Below, piece by piece: positions 31,795-40,168 of a stretch of DNA of 64,000 bases. Both the position numbers and the translations under genes were made by a program. Numbering within the stretch: the stretch's first letter is position 1; every line of letters begins with the position of its first letter. A model generated the notes under the pieces. That model ran no database searches. It saw nothing but the letters and a program-made list of their open reading frames with translations, and was not told the origin of the DNA. The DNA lies in the IMG/VR virus record IMGVR_UViG_3300017739_000005, positions 1 to 64,000 of that record; one strand, written 5' to 3'. Source of the DNA: a virus.

Positions 31795-34575
31795 TCAGGA
31801 TGTTACTTCAGCGAAACTAGAACCAGTTCTAGTTGCCGTGAAGGTTAGGGTGATGAAGTTGATAGAGCGAGTAGGTTTCACGAAGATCTCCGCGAAGAAT
31901 TCTCCTCTGTCAATACTTTCAGGTGGGTTGTTGCTGCTGTCGCAAACAACTAAGAAATCGATGATGCCTCTGCGAGACTGAACCGATCTGAGGAAAGGTT
32001 CCACAATGTTCTTGAATGAAGCACGAGTAAACTCGTCATTCAATTCAAAGAGTTGTGTCTTTGCTGCTACTGAGATTGCATCTTCAAGAACCAAGAACAA
32101 GCGACGAACGTTGATTCTGTCGAATGCAGATTGGTAAGAAAGTGCAGTCTTATCTCCGAAAAGGACGATGCCTTGTCCAGGGAATGCAACCACAGGGTTT
32201 ACACGTGCAGCATATAGTCTGTCCCTGTGATCCTTAAGAGGTGAGTAAGCAAGTTTAATTGCATTTCTCAATTGTCCTCTGTTGAATCCAGCAGGTGAGA
32301 ACCACGCTTCTGAATTAAGAGTTGCGCTAAGTGTTAGACCTGCAAGGTCAGCGTTACAAGGAATGTAACGGTACTTATCGTTGTACTTATCGTAAATGTA
32401 CTTATAGTTGTTATCGAAGACAGCGTATGATGTGCTAGAGAGTTTATTGAAATAATCAATACATCTGTTAACAATCACGTTGGTATCGCTAAGACCGATC
32501 ACGTCGTTACGTGAAGGTGAAACGTATGCCAAGCAATCCTTACGGGTTGCAGCGATGTCGATGATCTTCTGTGCTTTAGCAATTGTATCGCTAGTGTCTG
32601 CCATTGAAGGACCCATCAAGATGTAATCTACATCGATGGTTTCTTTGTCAGCAACTAGATCGTATGAACCAAGGATCTCAGATCTTGAAAGTGTGTAACC
32701 GTCAGTACCACCTTGAAGTGAGTATCTGAGAGTTGAACCCTTTGCAGTACCGATGATCTCACGACCAAGGGCAGTTTCTGTAGTCTTGATTGCAGCAACT
32801 TGCTTGATCAAGTCGAAGTGTCTTGAAACACCAGATCCACCAAAGTCACCGTTAGCACCAGAGTCAATATCATAGATGCTGCCAGTCTCGTGTGATCCCC
32901 AATAAACGTAGGATGAGATGTTTTTAATAACGTCTCTGTAGAACACAGTCTCGCCCTGAACGCCTTTTGCGTCAGATGACTTAGACACGAAGAGGAACTT
33001 CTCTAGAACCGCACCAGGTGTACCAGTGAGTTTGCCATCTCCATCAAGGACAAGGATGTGCATTTGGTCTTTAGAACCACCACGATCCGCAACCCAAGGT
33101 GAAGTGCTTGGTCTAGGAGCAACGTTTGACCACTTCTGTGAACCACCGAAATATCTTTCGTCGTATTCTGATCTTACAGAAGCAACGTTCACATTAGGTG
33201 AACCTGCAACGTTGTCGTCAGATACAGTATAGTTTGCTTCGAATGCTTCGCTAGATGCATTAGTAATAGTAAGAAGTTGTCTTTCGACTGCATCTACTTT
33301 ACCTTTGTCACCAGTTCTGGATCCACCAGACTCAGCACTCCAAAGAGCGATTACGTCACCAACTTCAAGAACGTCAGATGAGAGTGAGTAGTTAACATCA
33401 ATCTCGACCTTTCTTGTAAGAGGATCGTAAGCAACAATTTGACCTTGAACAGGAATACTTACAGGTGAGGCAGCATCAGTTTCTGCTCTCCAGTATTGTC
33501 CGTTTTCAAAGTCGCCTGCGATGGATGCAGAATCCAATGTGACTACGACTCTGTAACCGTAAATCTTAGCACCTGCGTTAGCACCAGTGTAAGTTACGCT
33601 AGTTGTAGTTTGGAATTCCCATTCAGCAGTAGTAGGTTGTGCAAGAGAAAGGATCTGGTCAGGACCAGCGTCAGTCATTACAACTCTTACAGAGTTACCG
33701 TAAAGACCAGGGTGTCTAGCAGCGAACTTCCAGTTATTAGAAGCGCCTTCAACATTACCTTCATACTCTTCAAGATTTCTAACCAAAGGAGCAGACACAC
33801 CAGTTGAGGTCTGTTCGTTGATTGTAGTCTTACCTGCTGTAACAACAAGTCTCTTAACTGTTTGTCCGTCTGTCTGTGCAGCAGCAGTTGTTTCCAACTT
33901 ACCACGCTCAACAGTTAGATCGTTACCAACAATCGCTGTAACCTTGACAATCTCGTCAGAGACCAAAAGGTGATCGTTGATAGAAACAGCAAGTGATGCT
34001 GATGAAGTAATAGTCAGTGTAGTACCACCAGCAGCAAGGGTTCCACCTTGGTTCATTGTGGTGCTGTTACCCGACTCTTCGATCAAGGTGATGCTTGCGC
34101 CAGCAGCGTGTGAAGTTGCTGCAGTTGCAAGTTGACCACGCTGTACAGTAAGGTCATTACCTGAAACGTTAGTCACTCTAAGAACTTCAGCGTCGATCAA
34201 CAGAAGATCGCTTGTCGCGAAGTCTGTCGCTGCTGTTACTGTAAGAGTAGTATCTGCACCAGAGAAAGTAGTGACAACAGTTTGTGCTGTGTCAATAGCG
34301 TTCTTAAGTGAAGAACTGTTCGCACGAATAACCTTAAGTGTACCACCGTACAGTAAGAATTGTGCTGCTGAATACCAGTATTCGTAGTTGTAGTCGTTAG
34401 GACGACCGAAGACTGCTAGGAGTTCCTTCTCGCTAGTTACGTCTACAATCTTATTAACGGGACCCTTTTCAAAGGAACCGACTATCACTGCCACATTATC
34501 TAGAGTTGCGTTAGCAACCGTAGTCAGATCCTTTTCAAGTACCACGACCCCTGGCGAAAGTTGGGTAGATGCCAT
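31795..34575 (-). CDS. 18: Tail sheath protein (T4 gp18), enlarged
   Basis: 926 aa against 659 in T4. The N-terminus (LSPGVVVLEKDLTTV, VIVGSFEKGPVNKIVDVTSE) and C-terminus (SRRGIIDFLVVCDSSNNPPE, EIFVKPTRSINFITLTFTAT) are canonical. Two tandem copies of a beta-module lie at residues 109-167 and 185-243, each with TTLTV/TTLTI at the start and GNDLTV-x-RG-x-L, 78 residues apart. They are probably surface insertions on the sheath. The contractile core is intact. Confidence 0.96.
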   Translation of the reverse strand: MASTQLSPGVVVLEKDLTTVANATLDNVAVIVGSFEKGPVNKIVDVTSEKELLAVFGRPNDYNYEYWYSAAQFLLYGGTLKVIRANSSSLKNAIDTAQTVVTTFSGADTTLTVTAATDFATSDLLLIDAEVLRVTNVSGNDLTVQRGQLATAATSHAAGASITLIEESGNSTTMNQGGTLAAGGTTLTITSSASLAVSINDHLLVSDEIVKVTAIVGNDLTVERGKLETTAAAQTDGQTVKRLVVTAGKTTINEQTSTGVSAPLVRNLEEYEGNVEGASNNWKFAARHPGLYGNSVRVVMTDAGPDQILSLAQPTTAEWEFQTTTSVTYTGANAGAKIYGYRVVVTLDSASIAGDFENGQYWRAETDAASPVSIPVQGQIVAYDPLTRKVEIDVNYSLSSDVLEVGDVIALWSAESGGSRTGDKGKVDAVERQLLTITNASSEAFEANYTVSDDNVAGSPNVNVASVRSEYDERYFGGSQKWSNVAPRPSTSPWVADRGGSKDQMHILVLDGDGKLTGTPGAVLEKFLFVSKSSDAKGVQGETVFYRDVIKNISSYVYWGSHETGSIYDIDSGANGDFGGSGVSRHFDLIKQVAAIKTTETALGREIIGTAKGSTLRYSLQGGTDGYTLSRSEILGSYDLVADKETIDVDYILMGPSMADTSDTIAKAQKIIDIAATRKDCLAYVSPSRNDVIGLSDTNVIVNRCIDYFNKLSSTSYAVFDNNYKYIYDKYNDKYRYIPCNADLAGLTLSATLNSEAWFSPAGFNRGQLRNAIKLAYSPLKDHRDRLYAARVNPVVAFPGQGIVLFGDKTALSYQSAFDRINVRRLFLVLEDAISVAAKTQLFELNDEFTRASFKNIVEPFLRSVQSRRGIIDFLVVCDSSNNPPESIDRGEFFAEIFVKPTRSINFITLTFTATRTGSSFAEVTS

Positions 34576-34612
34576 TGGTTAGCTCCTGAAAAAATCTCAA
34601 TCTATGCTGATA

Positions 34613-34620
34613 TTATTTAG
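34613..34620 (-). promoter_or_regulatory. Late-promoter-like box for gp18
   Basis: Minus-strand CTAAATAA, 38 bp before the gp18 ATG. It matches TATAAATA at its TAAATA core only. Confidence 0.5.
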
Positions 34621-34659
34621 TAAAAGGTACTGTTCAAGCGGGGAAACGGAACGTGAACA

Positions 34660-34893
34660 TTACCAGTCGGGATAGTCAAACTCCTTACGCTGCTTTGGTT
34701 TTGAATTTCTAGTCTTACTTATTCTTTTCTTTGTACAGTATTTGCATTCATACGAATATGCAGAGGGGTTTTGTCCTCTGTCTTTTCTAGTCTTATAAAA
34801 ATTATCAGTGAGCGAGAGAGTTCTCAGGCATTTTCTACATTGCCTATCAACAAAGAGGAACTGCTCTAGACCCAGTTCGTCTTCTATACTCAC
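34660..34893 (-). CDS. Zinc-ribbon protein, endonuclease VII-like N-terminus (77 aa)
   Basis: Starts with GTG (overlapping the stop of the 36-aa ORF). It has CRKC at 19-22 and CKYC at 50-53 with a Phe-Tyr in between (DNFYKTRKD), the four-cysteine layout seen ahead of HNH/endonuclease VII domains, then a basic tail (KKRISKTRNSKPKQRKEF). No HNH residues follow, so it is a stand-alone zinc ribbon, probably DNA binding. Its place beside the terminase suggests a packaging or late-control role (inference). Confidence 0.65.
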   Translation of the reverse strand: MSIEDELGLEQFLFVDRQCRKCLRTLSLTDNFYKTRKDRGQNPSAYSYECKYCTKKRISKTRNSKPKQRKEFDYPDW

Positions 34894-35000
34894 TGTTCCT
34901 CACTCTTCCTTGCTGCGTAACCTAGTACGAATCCAAAAGAAAACAACACTAAGGTTATTAGTGCTGTTGCTAGGTTAAGTAAAATGCCTTCCGTACTCAT
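34890..35000 (-). CDS. 36-aa membrane peptide between gp17 and the zinc-ribbon gene
   Basis: Frame MSTEGILLNLATALITL, then LFSFGFVLGYAARKSEEQ: one transmembrane helix with a short acidic N-end and a charged C-end. Its ATG overlaps the gp17 stop (ATGA) and its TGA overlaps the GTG of the next gene (GTGA), so both boundaries are coupled. Length and the M-x-x-E-x-x-L-x-N start recall the cytochrome b6f subunit PetM of cyanobacteria as I remember it, but the identity is low and could be chance. Confidence 0.6.
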   Translation of the reverse strand: MSTEGILLNLATALITLVLFSFGFVLGYAARKSEEQ

Positions 35001-36643
35001 TTGTAATCCCACATATAGGAGCGATCGCCATATTCATCGGTATGCCAGACTTGTCCTTCGGGGTCTACGAATGATTCGTTAGTGAGACCATCATCCATAA
35101 ATCCGAAGGGTGCCATATCCGCTTCAATTGCTTCGCGTTGTTCTTGATACATTCTAGCACGAATGTCGTTATCGTGGAGTTCTTTAAAATAATCCTGTAC
35201 TGCCAACCAAGAGAACATCACAAGACACATAGCAAGGTCATCGTTGCAACCTTCTTCTGCTGCCCACGACTGCCCTTTTTGAATGAAGGTAGTTAGTTCA
35301 GAGATAATATCATAATCACATAGAACTAACTTATCATCTTCTAGCAACTGCTTCAGGTTAGAACAACCAATCTTTTTAACAGAGGTTGACATCTTGACAC
35401 CCAGTTGTACCTTACCACCAGAGAATCCTTGACCGACAACTTGTCCTGCTCTACCACGCATTGCTGCCATTAGTAGATTGTCATACTCAAGATCATACTG
35501 TATAATATCTGCAACCTGACCACCAATGTCATTTATTTCTACAAGAATGTAAGCGTGGTTATATGCTCTTGCAACCTGACAAATAATATCAGGGAATAAC
35601 ATAGGTTTAACTTCATTATTTCTATACTTAGCAACTAACTTATATGGAACGGTAGTTGTATCGAACAGTGTGAATGCACTGTAGTCTCCATCAATACCTC
35701 TTGCTACGTCCACTGTCATCGTATAATTATGTTCCGCTTCTGGTTTACTGAATACATCAAGACCATTTTGTTTTTCTATTGGTTCGTCATATGTCATCAC
35801 TCTCAACTTACTGGGAGAGATCAGAGTATCTACAGATCCAAGGAACTCACATTCAAACTCAACACGGAACTGTTGTTCACTTGTGTTACGGATTGTTTGT
35901 GCTTTCCAATCAGCATCTCTTCCTGGTACCTGAGACCAGTGAACTTCTGTAGGGATATATTCATTAGTACCACGCTCTGCATCGTGCCAGAGTTTGTAGT
36001 ACATATTCATCCCGTGAGGGGTAGAGATGATAATAACCTTAGTGGATTTACCAGAAGAAATAGTAGGATAGACAGAACTAAAAAACTGATCTGCAATGTT
36101 ATTCGGAACGAACGCGAATTCGTCCAGAAATATGACGTTAAAAGACATACCCCTGACGGCACTAGCGCTAGTAGATGCAGCAAGGAGTTTACTTCCGTTC
36201 TCCAATTCCACTGACCCTTTGTTCCAACCAATAATACCTTGCTGCATCCATTTAGGAAGATTCTCATAACTGAGTTGTAAACGTCCAAGCATTTCTCGTG
36301 CAGTTGCTGCTTTGTTTGCGAGGATTGCGACATTGACGTTATCGTTAAAGATTACATACCATAATAGATATGCGGTAACAACCGTTGACTTACCACTTTG
36401 TCTTGGTAACTTAGCAATATTAAATCTATTCTCGTGGAATCTATCTACCATCTCCTCTTGGAAATCGTACAGATTAAATGGGATGACACCCTCATCCAGC
36501 GACACAATTTTAATGTATGTCTTAATAAAGTAAATAGGATCACCCGCACATTTAATAAACTCCTTCACCTGTTTGGGTGTGAAGTTAGTATGTACGTTTG
36601 CCTTCTTTAAATTGGGGTTGCCTAGATATGCATCAAGACCCAT
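34997..36643 (-). CDS. 17: Terminase large subunit (T4 gp17)
   Basis: 548 aa (T4 gp17 is 610). ATPase Walker A RQSGKST near residues 81-87 and Walker B VIFLDEFAF near 170-178, then the coupling motif IIISTPHG. The nuclease domain shows TVDVARGIDGDYS with a catalytic aspartate, and a second acidic site in VEINDIGG. It pumps DNA into the head through gp20 and cuts concatemers. Confidence 0.97.
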   Translation of the reverse strand: MGLDAYLGNPNLKKANVHTNFTPKQVKEFIKCAGDPIYFIKTYIKIVSLDEGVIPFNLYDFQEEMVDRFHENRFNIAKLPRQSGKSTVVTAYLLWYVIFNDNVNVAILANKAATAREMLGRLQLSYENLPKWMQQGIIGWNKGSVELENGSKLLAASTSASAVRGMSFNVIFLDEFAFVPNNIADQFFSSVYPTISSGKSTKVIIISTPHGMNMYYKLWHDAERGTNEYIPTEVHWSQVPGRDADWKAQTIRNTSEQQFRVEFECEFLGSVDTLISPSKLRVMTYDEPIEKQNGLDVFSKPEAEHNYTMTVDVARGIDGDYSAFTLFDTTTVPYKLVAKYRNNEVKPMLFPDIICQVARAYNHAYILVEINDIGGQVADIIQYDLEYDNLLMAAMRGRAGQVVGQGFSGGKVQLGVKMSTSVKKIGCSNLKQLLEDDKLVLCDYDIISELTTFIQKGQSWAAEEGCNDDLAMCLVMFSWLAVQDYFKELHDNDIRARMYQEQREAIEADMAPFGFMDDGLTNESFVDPEGQVWHTDEYGDRSYMWDYK

Positions 36644-36902
36644 CTTCTTCCTTCTCTTTCAAACTATCTATACGCTTCTTCAGTTCTTGATACCCGTCGT
36701 ACTCTTCCTCAGAAACCTCGATCTCTCTAAACCTTACAGACATTAGTTCTTCACCTGGTTGGGGTGCTTCAGGATGCTTTGGTGTGGGAGGTTTACTCAT
36801 CTCTATATTAATAGATTGAATATTACTCCACATCATTGCAAACGCAGCACCACCAATAGCGACTAAACATCCAAGATAAAGAAATGCTTCAAAGTTGTTC
36901 AT
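36633..36902 (-). CDS. Membrane-anchored hypothetical (89 aa)
   Basis: N-terminal transmembrane helix (FLYLGCLVAIGGAAFAMMW, residues 7-25), a proline-rich linker (PPTPKHPEAPQPGEE) and an acidic coiled-coil-like tail (YDGYQELKKRIDSLKEK). It overlaps the gp17 start by 11 bp. The family is unknown to me. It is one of several small membrane genes clustered upstream of the terminase. Confidence 0.65.
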   Translation of the reverse strand: MNNFEAFLYLGCLVAIGGAAFAMMWSNIQSINIEMSKPPTPKHPEAPQPGEELMSVRFREIEVSEEEYDGYQELKKRIDSLKEKEEDGS

Positions 36903-37106
36903 TTAGTTTTCGATATACTTTTCTAGTACCTCTAGTTGATCGTGATAATGTGAGATTTGATCTAGTTCACTTTCAATCGCTGCCATAATATCTGGATGCT
37001 CTCCGATACCAACAGGATTGGTAAGATAAACTTCGACGTTCATCTTATGCTTTTCAATGTTCCCTAGGGCGTGCAGTTTAACTGCTTCAATTAGTTTCTG
37101 TTTCAT
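36903..37106 (-). CDS. Small helical hypothetical (67 aa)
   Basis: MKQKLIEAVKLHALGNIEKH, NPVGIGEHPDIMAAIESELD, then a helical end (YHDQLEVLEKYIEN). All helix by eye. The IGEHPDI segment recalls a conserved cyanophage small protein, without known function. It abuts its neighbours with no gap. Confidence 0.7.
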   Translation of the reverse strand: MKQKLIEAVKLHALGNIEKHKMNVEVYLTNPVGIGEHPDIMAAIESELDQISHYHDQLEVLEKYIEN

Positions 37107-37110
37107 TAGA

Positions 37111-37572
37111 TTATTCAGTAAGTGTGCCTCGTGCTCTACGAAGTTGTCTTAATTCTTCAAAGTCTTTTTGTTTTGTGCCGCCATCATATGGCCAAGCATA
37201 ACCCTCACCAATCATTTCTTCGTTGATTGACACTGACTCGTCCCCAATATATAACCATCCAAGAAGACGCCCATACTTACCGACACCACCAACAAGTTCA
37301 GTCCTAATAAACAACTGATCATCACCAGCAATGGTTGATTCAAGTTTACCTTTGAGCCAATTTGTTGCATCGATACCAAGTGCTTTCTCTTCTAGATTAC
37401 GGGTTCTTTTCTCAGGAGTATCGACTCCTGCAATTCTTACCCGTTCTTTTTTATATAGTTCGAAACCAAGATCGATTGTTACGTCAATAGTGTCCCCGTC
37501 AAGGACTCTGTTGATCTCCGTCACTCGGAAGTTGTAACAACTCTTCCTGCTCGGGGGCACCATTTCTGCCAT
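37111..37572 (-). CDS. Staphylococcal-nuclease-like (SNase) protein
   Basis: 153 aa. OB-fold nuclease signatures: INRVLDGDTIDVTIDLGFE, the active-site arginine and glutamate in VRIAGVDTPE, GKYGRLLGWLYI, and IGEGYAWPYDG. Catalytic acidic residues and arginines appear present. It could degrade host DNA for nucleotide salvage or act in packaging. The first 74 bp overlap the gene upstream. No signal peptide, so it is cytoplasmic or carried in the virion. Confidence 0.88.
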   Translation of the reverse strand: MAEMVPPSRKSCYNFRVTEINRVLDGDTIDVTIDLGFELYKKERVRIAGVDTPEKRTRNLEEKALGIDATNWLKGKLESTIAGDDQLFIRTELVGGVGKYGRLLGWLYIGDESVSINEEMIGEGYAWPYDGGTKQKDFEELRQLRRARGTLTE

Positions 37573-37708
37573 CGTTCATCTCCTTGAATGATCCTTTCAA
37601 TATGTAGTAGATATACCAACTTACTATTATGAGAAGGATTGCAACCATCCAGATAACACCCCATACGGGGTCACCGTAATTTTCGTGAGTCCTAAGAACT
37701 AGTTCCAT
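37499..37708 (-). CDS. Single-span membrane protein (69 aa)
   Basis: Short polar N-end, helix VIWMVAILLIIVSWYIYYIL (residues 18-37), then an acidic, glutamine-rich tail that lies in the 74-bp overlap with the nuclease gene. It starts immediately after the stop of the 114-aa gene. Function unknown. Confidence 0.6.
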   Translation of the reverse strand: MELVLRTHENYGDPVWGVIWMVAILLIIVSWYIYYILKGSFKEMNDGRNGAPEQEELLQLPSDGDQQSP

Positions 37709-38053
37709 CTAACCCATTATGTTTACATCTATTCCTAAGAATGGTGCGATCTTTCCAATGACTCTCAGAAAACCATCGACAAACGCACCAAGGAATGCGA
37801 ATCCAAGCAACATACTAATAAGTGAAGCATTACGATTATGCCTACGAATCTTATCTTCAATCATTTCATCCACTTCATCACGTGTTGGATGGTTGGGTAG
37901 AATTTCTTTAAAACGATTTGTCATTGGTTCGTCTCCAAGTTCGGGTAGATGGAAATCGAAGTCTATAATATCTTCGGATGCCCAAAAATCTTCCCAATCT
38001 TTTGGTGAATCGGTTACGTCTTTTATCTCTGGTTTTTCTGGTGTTTGAGTCAT
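37709..38053 (-). CDS. Tail-anchored membrane hypothetical (114 aa)
   Basis: Acidic N-terminal half (DWEDFWASEDIIDFDFHLPE), a basic stretch (EDKIRRHNRN) and a C-terminal hydrophobic region (ISMLLGFAFLGAFVDGFLRV, residues 79-98) followed by PFLGIDVN. Possibly a membrane-tethered cytoplasmic protein. It lies one base after plastocyanin. Confidence 0.65.
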   Translation of the reverse strand: MTQTPEKPEIKDVTDSPKDWEDFWASEDIIDFDFHLPELGDEPMTNRFKEILPNHPTRDEVDEMIEDKIRRHNRNASLISMLLGFAFLGAFVDGFLRVIGKIAPFLGIDVNIMG

Positions 38054-38054
38054 T

Positions 38055-38378
38055 TTAGTTTACGTGAATTGTTCCAGTCATTCCTGCTCCTTGATGTGGA
38101 CCACAAAAGAATTCGTAGTCTCCAGCATCAGCAAAAAGGATGTCTTGAGATTCACCAGGGGAGAACATAAGAGACTCTCTGGATAAATCTGCTCGACCTT
38201 CTACAATGATATTATGTGGAGGCAACATATTATTCACAAAGTGAACAGTATCACCTGCAGATATGGTAATATCGTTAGGTTCGAAAACTAGGTTTCCATT
38301 GCTTCCCATAGTTACATCAACAGCATACACAGGGAATGCAAAGAACAACGTAGCAACGAATGCTAAAATGAACTTCAT
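38055..38378 (-). CDS. petE: Plastocyanin
   Basis: 107-aa preprotein from the ATG at 38378 (an in-frame ATG at 38393 is less likely, having only MINLS before it). Sec signal peptide MKFILAFVATLFFAFPVYA. Mature blue-copper protein with ligands His55 (PPHN), Cys92, His95 and Met100 (FFCGPHQGAGM), and GTIHVN end. It moves to the thylakoid lumen and carries electrons from cytochrome b6f to photosystem I, which would keep host photosynthesis running. A known cyanophage auxiliary gene. Confidence 0.95.
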   Translation of the reverse strand: MKFILAFVATLFFAFPVYAVDVTMGSNGNLVFEPNDITISAGDTVHFVNNMLPPHNIIVEGRADLSRESLMFSPGESQDILFADAGDYEFFCGPHQGAGMTGTIHVN

Positions 38379-38400
38379 ACTTAAGTTTATCAACTAGAAG

Positions 38401-38407
38401 TATTTAA
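38401..38407 (-). promoter_or_regulatory. Late-promoter-like box upstream of petE
   Basis: Minus-strand GTTAAATAC, 23 bp before the petE ATG. A weak match to the late consensus; the sigma70-like promoter at 38721-38749 may also drive petE. Confidence 0.35.
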
Positions 38408-38435
38408 CTGTGTACAAAAATGAGTTTATGGTTAG

Positions 38436-38693
38436 TCAGGAATCCCTGTTTTTACCAAACACACTGATTGCACCGTCAACAAAACCACGTCGATAATCCC
38501 AAGTATCACCACCTATTTGCCCTCTCTTAGGGTTGATGCACTTGTCGTAATCTGGATCGGTATCACTAATATTATTGCATACTAATCCTGCTAAGTCTAG
38601 TTCGTTACCTTTAGCGCCAGTACCAGTCCAACGGTGTTCACCGTTTAACCAAGTAGCACCACATTTGTCACAAACCTTTTGCTCAAATTGCAT
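38436..38693 (-). CDS. Conserved cyanophage zinc-binding hypothetical (85 aa)
   Basis: MQFEQKVCDKCGATWLNGEH with C8/C11, then VCNNISDTDPDYDKCINP supplying two more cysteines, and GDTWDYRRGFVDGAISVFG. Four cysteines spaced as a zinc site. I recall it as a conserved cyanophage protein. A good ribosome site (GTGGGAG) and a sigma70-like promoter lie upstream, and petE follows. Confidence 0.7.
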   Translation of the reverse strand: MQFEQKVCDKCGATWLNGEHRWTGTGAKGNELDLAGLVCNNISDTDPDYDKCINPKRGQIGGDTWDYRRGFVDGAISVFGKNRDS

Positions 38694-38713
38694 TGGTGGT
38701 CTCCCACAGGTTA

Positions 38714-38815
38714 CTAGAAGAATTTAGGATAATAAATGATATATGTCAAGAAACTCTTTGCGAAGAGATCCGTTACCGCAAGGTGAAACTTTGCTCTACC
38801 AATATTTTTATCCAT
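38714..38815 (-). CDS. 33-aa micro-ORF
   Basis: Starts with ATG overlapping the TAA of the upstream DUF6321 gene (TAATG): MDKNIGRAKFHLAVTDLF, then AKSFLTYIIYYPKFF. Amphipathic, aromatic-rich. It overlaps the sigma70-like promoter at 38721-38749, so one of the two may be fortuitous. Confidence 0.35.
   Translation of the reverse strand: MDKNIGRAKFHLAVTDLFAKSFLTYIIYYPKFF
38721..38749 (-). promoter_or_regulatory. Sigma70-like promoter for zinc protein and petE
   Basis: Minus strand TTGACA (38744-38749), 17-bp spacer, TAAATT (38721-38726), 28 bp before the ATG at 38693. The -35 is perfect, the -10 matches four of six. It would allow petE to be made before late genes. Confidence 0.6.
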
Positions 38816-39351
38816 TAGCACTTCCACTTGCGTAATGCTAATGCTTTACGAGTGGGTTTACCTTTCTCATCTTTCATCGGTCCTTTGACTCCACCCATTC
38901 TAGCGCAGAAAGATCTTTTCCTAGGACCCCCTTCAGGTTGAGGTGCTTTAAGATCAGACCCAGGATTTTCTCTCTCATAAGATTTTCTGCCCTTTTCGTT
39001 GAGTCCACCTTCTTTATTCTTTCCTTCCTTTCTTTGCCAAGCACTTTCATTTACGTCCTTGTCCTGTAGGAAGGAGACAGGAGATTTTTCTGGTTTCTTT
39101 TTCTTCTTACTATCCTTACCACCAAGTGCTGCCTTAGCAACTTTACCTGCTGAGTATGGATTATCTTTCTCTTTATTTCTCTTCGTATCATTACGAATCT
39201 CTCTCATCTTTAATGCGTGAGAGATCTTTCTTCTGGCAGAAGGTCTACCAATAGGAGGATTAGTTTTATCAATTGCTCGCGCTACAGAGAGTCCCACACC
39301 TTCTTCGATGGGGTCATCTTTAGTGTCTTGGAATTCTCTGAACGATTTCAT
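38815..39351 (-). CDS. DUF6321-type basic phage protein (178 aa)
   Basis: Very basic. The C-terminal 75 residues show AWQRKEGKNKEGGLNEKG, RENPGSDLKAPQPEGG, FCARMGGVKGPMKDEKG and ALRKWKC, the pattern I know as DUF6321, found in many T4-like cyanophages. The N-terminal half is lysine-rich and probably disordered (GGKDSKKKKKPEKSP). Two neighbouring genes also encode basic or zinc proteins, so DNA or capsid association is plausible (inference). Confidence 0.78.
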   Translation of the reverse strand: MKSFREFQDTKDDPIEEGVGLSVARAIDKTNPPIGRPSARRKISHALKMREIRNDTKRNKEKDNPYSAGKVAKAALGGKDSKKKKKPEKSPVSFLQDKDVNESAWQRKEGKNKEGGLNEKGRKSYERENPGSDLKAPQPEGGPRKRSFCARMGGVKGPMKDEKGKPTRKALALRKWKC

Positions 39352-39491
39352 TTTTCCTTGTTGTTTTTAGGGTTGGATGCACAATTTGCTTCGTGCTTTT
39401 CGATCCAGGTTTTAGGACGCCAATGTCCTTGGGGTGAAGTTAATCCACAATACTGGCATACCCACTGTGCGTTGTCGTTTTGATCAGCCAT
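39348..39491 (-). CDS. 47-aa zinc-finger protein
   Basis: Start chosen at the ATG at 39491 (MADQNDNAQWVCQYCGLTSP), which overlaps the end of the upstream basic gene by eight bases; an upstream start would invade that gene by over 100 bp. C12, C15, H-W and a final H-x-x-x-C (EKHEANC) form a C2HC zinc finger. Lysine-rich end. It overlaps the downstream DUF6321 gene by four bases. Confidence 0.68.
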   Translation of the reverse strand: MADQNDNAQWVCQYCGLTSPQGHWRPKTWIEKHEANCASNPKNNKEK

Positions 39492-40167
39492 AATGAAACT
39501 TTCTGTCCTTAGATTTAGATGGTAGTTTGCCTGAACGCACCTTAGTGGATGATGTTTCACCATATCCTGCAGGGTGCTTTCCTGCTTTTGTTTTGCCAAC
39601 GCTGTCAGACTTTGCCTTACTTCCCTTATCTGTGTAGTGAAGTTTAGCAGACTTGTCCTTGTCTTTAGTAATCACAGATTCTTGTCCGTGCTTACGACCC
39701 AGACGGCGCATCACTTTGCCGAATCTACGTTTCGACATTTTATCGGGTTTGGTAGTGTGGTACGAAACCTCACGACCTGTCTCACCTGAATCATATTTAT
39801 ATTCTCCAACACCTTTCTTGTGACCAATACCGTGCTTCTTCAGACCTTTCTCAAGATCTTTTCTTTTACCACGGTTCTTCTTTTCATCAGAACCACGGTC
39901 AGCACTGATATGTCCAGTCACTTTGGTTTTGGATTTATCCATAGCACGGGCGAGACCACCCTCGGAGATAAACTCTCCGAATCCCATTATAGCATACGAT
40001 TGTGTTTGTAGGTGCATATCGGTAGAACCCTTTTGCTGAACAGACTTTCTTTGGAGTTGCAACTTCCTAAGGTTGATCATAAGTTGCCTGCGGTCTAGAA
40101 GTTGTTTGGTCTTCTTGATCGCCTGATTCTTTGGATCTTTAACTTCTTTGTTGGGTTGCGCTTCCAT
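39484..40167 (-). CDS. Highly basic conserved cyanophage protein (227 aa)
   Basis: I start at ATG 40167 (MEAQPNKEVKDPKNQAI), two bases from the upstream stop; the longer frame would use TTG at 40179. A conserved block FGEFISEGGLARAMDKSKT, TGHISADRG, GIGHKKGVGEYKYDSGE and FGKVMRRLGRKHGQESVI occupies the centre. The C-terminus is Lys/Ser/Gly-rich and probably disordered. Likely a nucleic-acid-binding or head protein, from charge and place among structural genes. Confidence 0.72.
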   Translation of the reverse strand: MEAQPNKEVKDPKNQAIKKTKQLLDRRQLMINLRKLQLQRKSVQQKGSTDMHLQTQSYAIMGFGEFISEGGLARAMDKSKTKVTGHISADRGSDEKKNRGKRKDLEKGLKKHGIGHKKGVGEYKYDSGETGREVSYHTTKPDKMSKRRFGKVMRRLGRKHGQESVITKDKDKSAKLHYTDKGSKAKSDSVGKTKAGKHPAGYGETSSTKVRSGKLPSKSKDRKFHYG

Positions 40168-40168
40168 A

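Noticed and set aside
39348-39599. 83-aa reading of the zinc-finger gene
   Set aside because: The first 36 codons overlap the upstream basic gene; the ATG at 39491 gives the compact zinc finger and a normal overlap.
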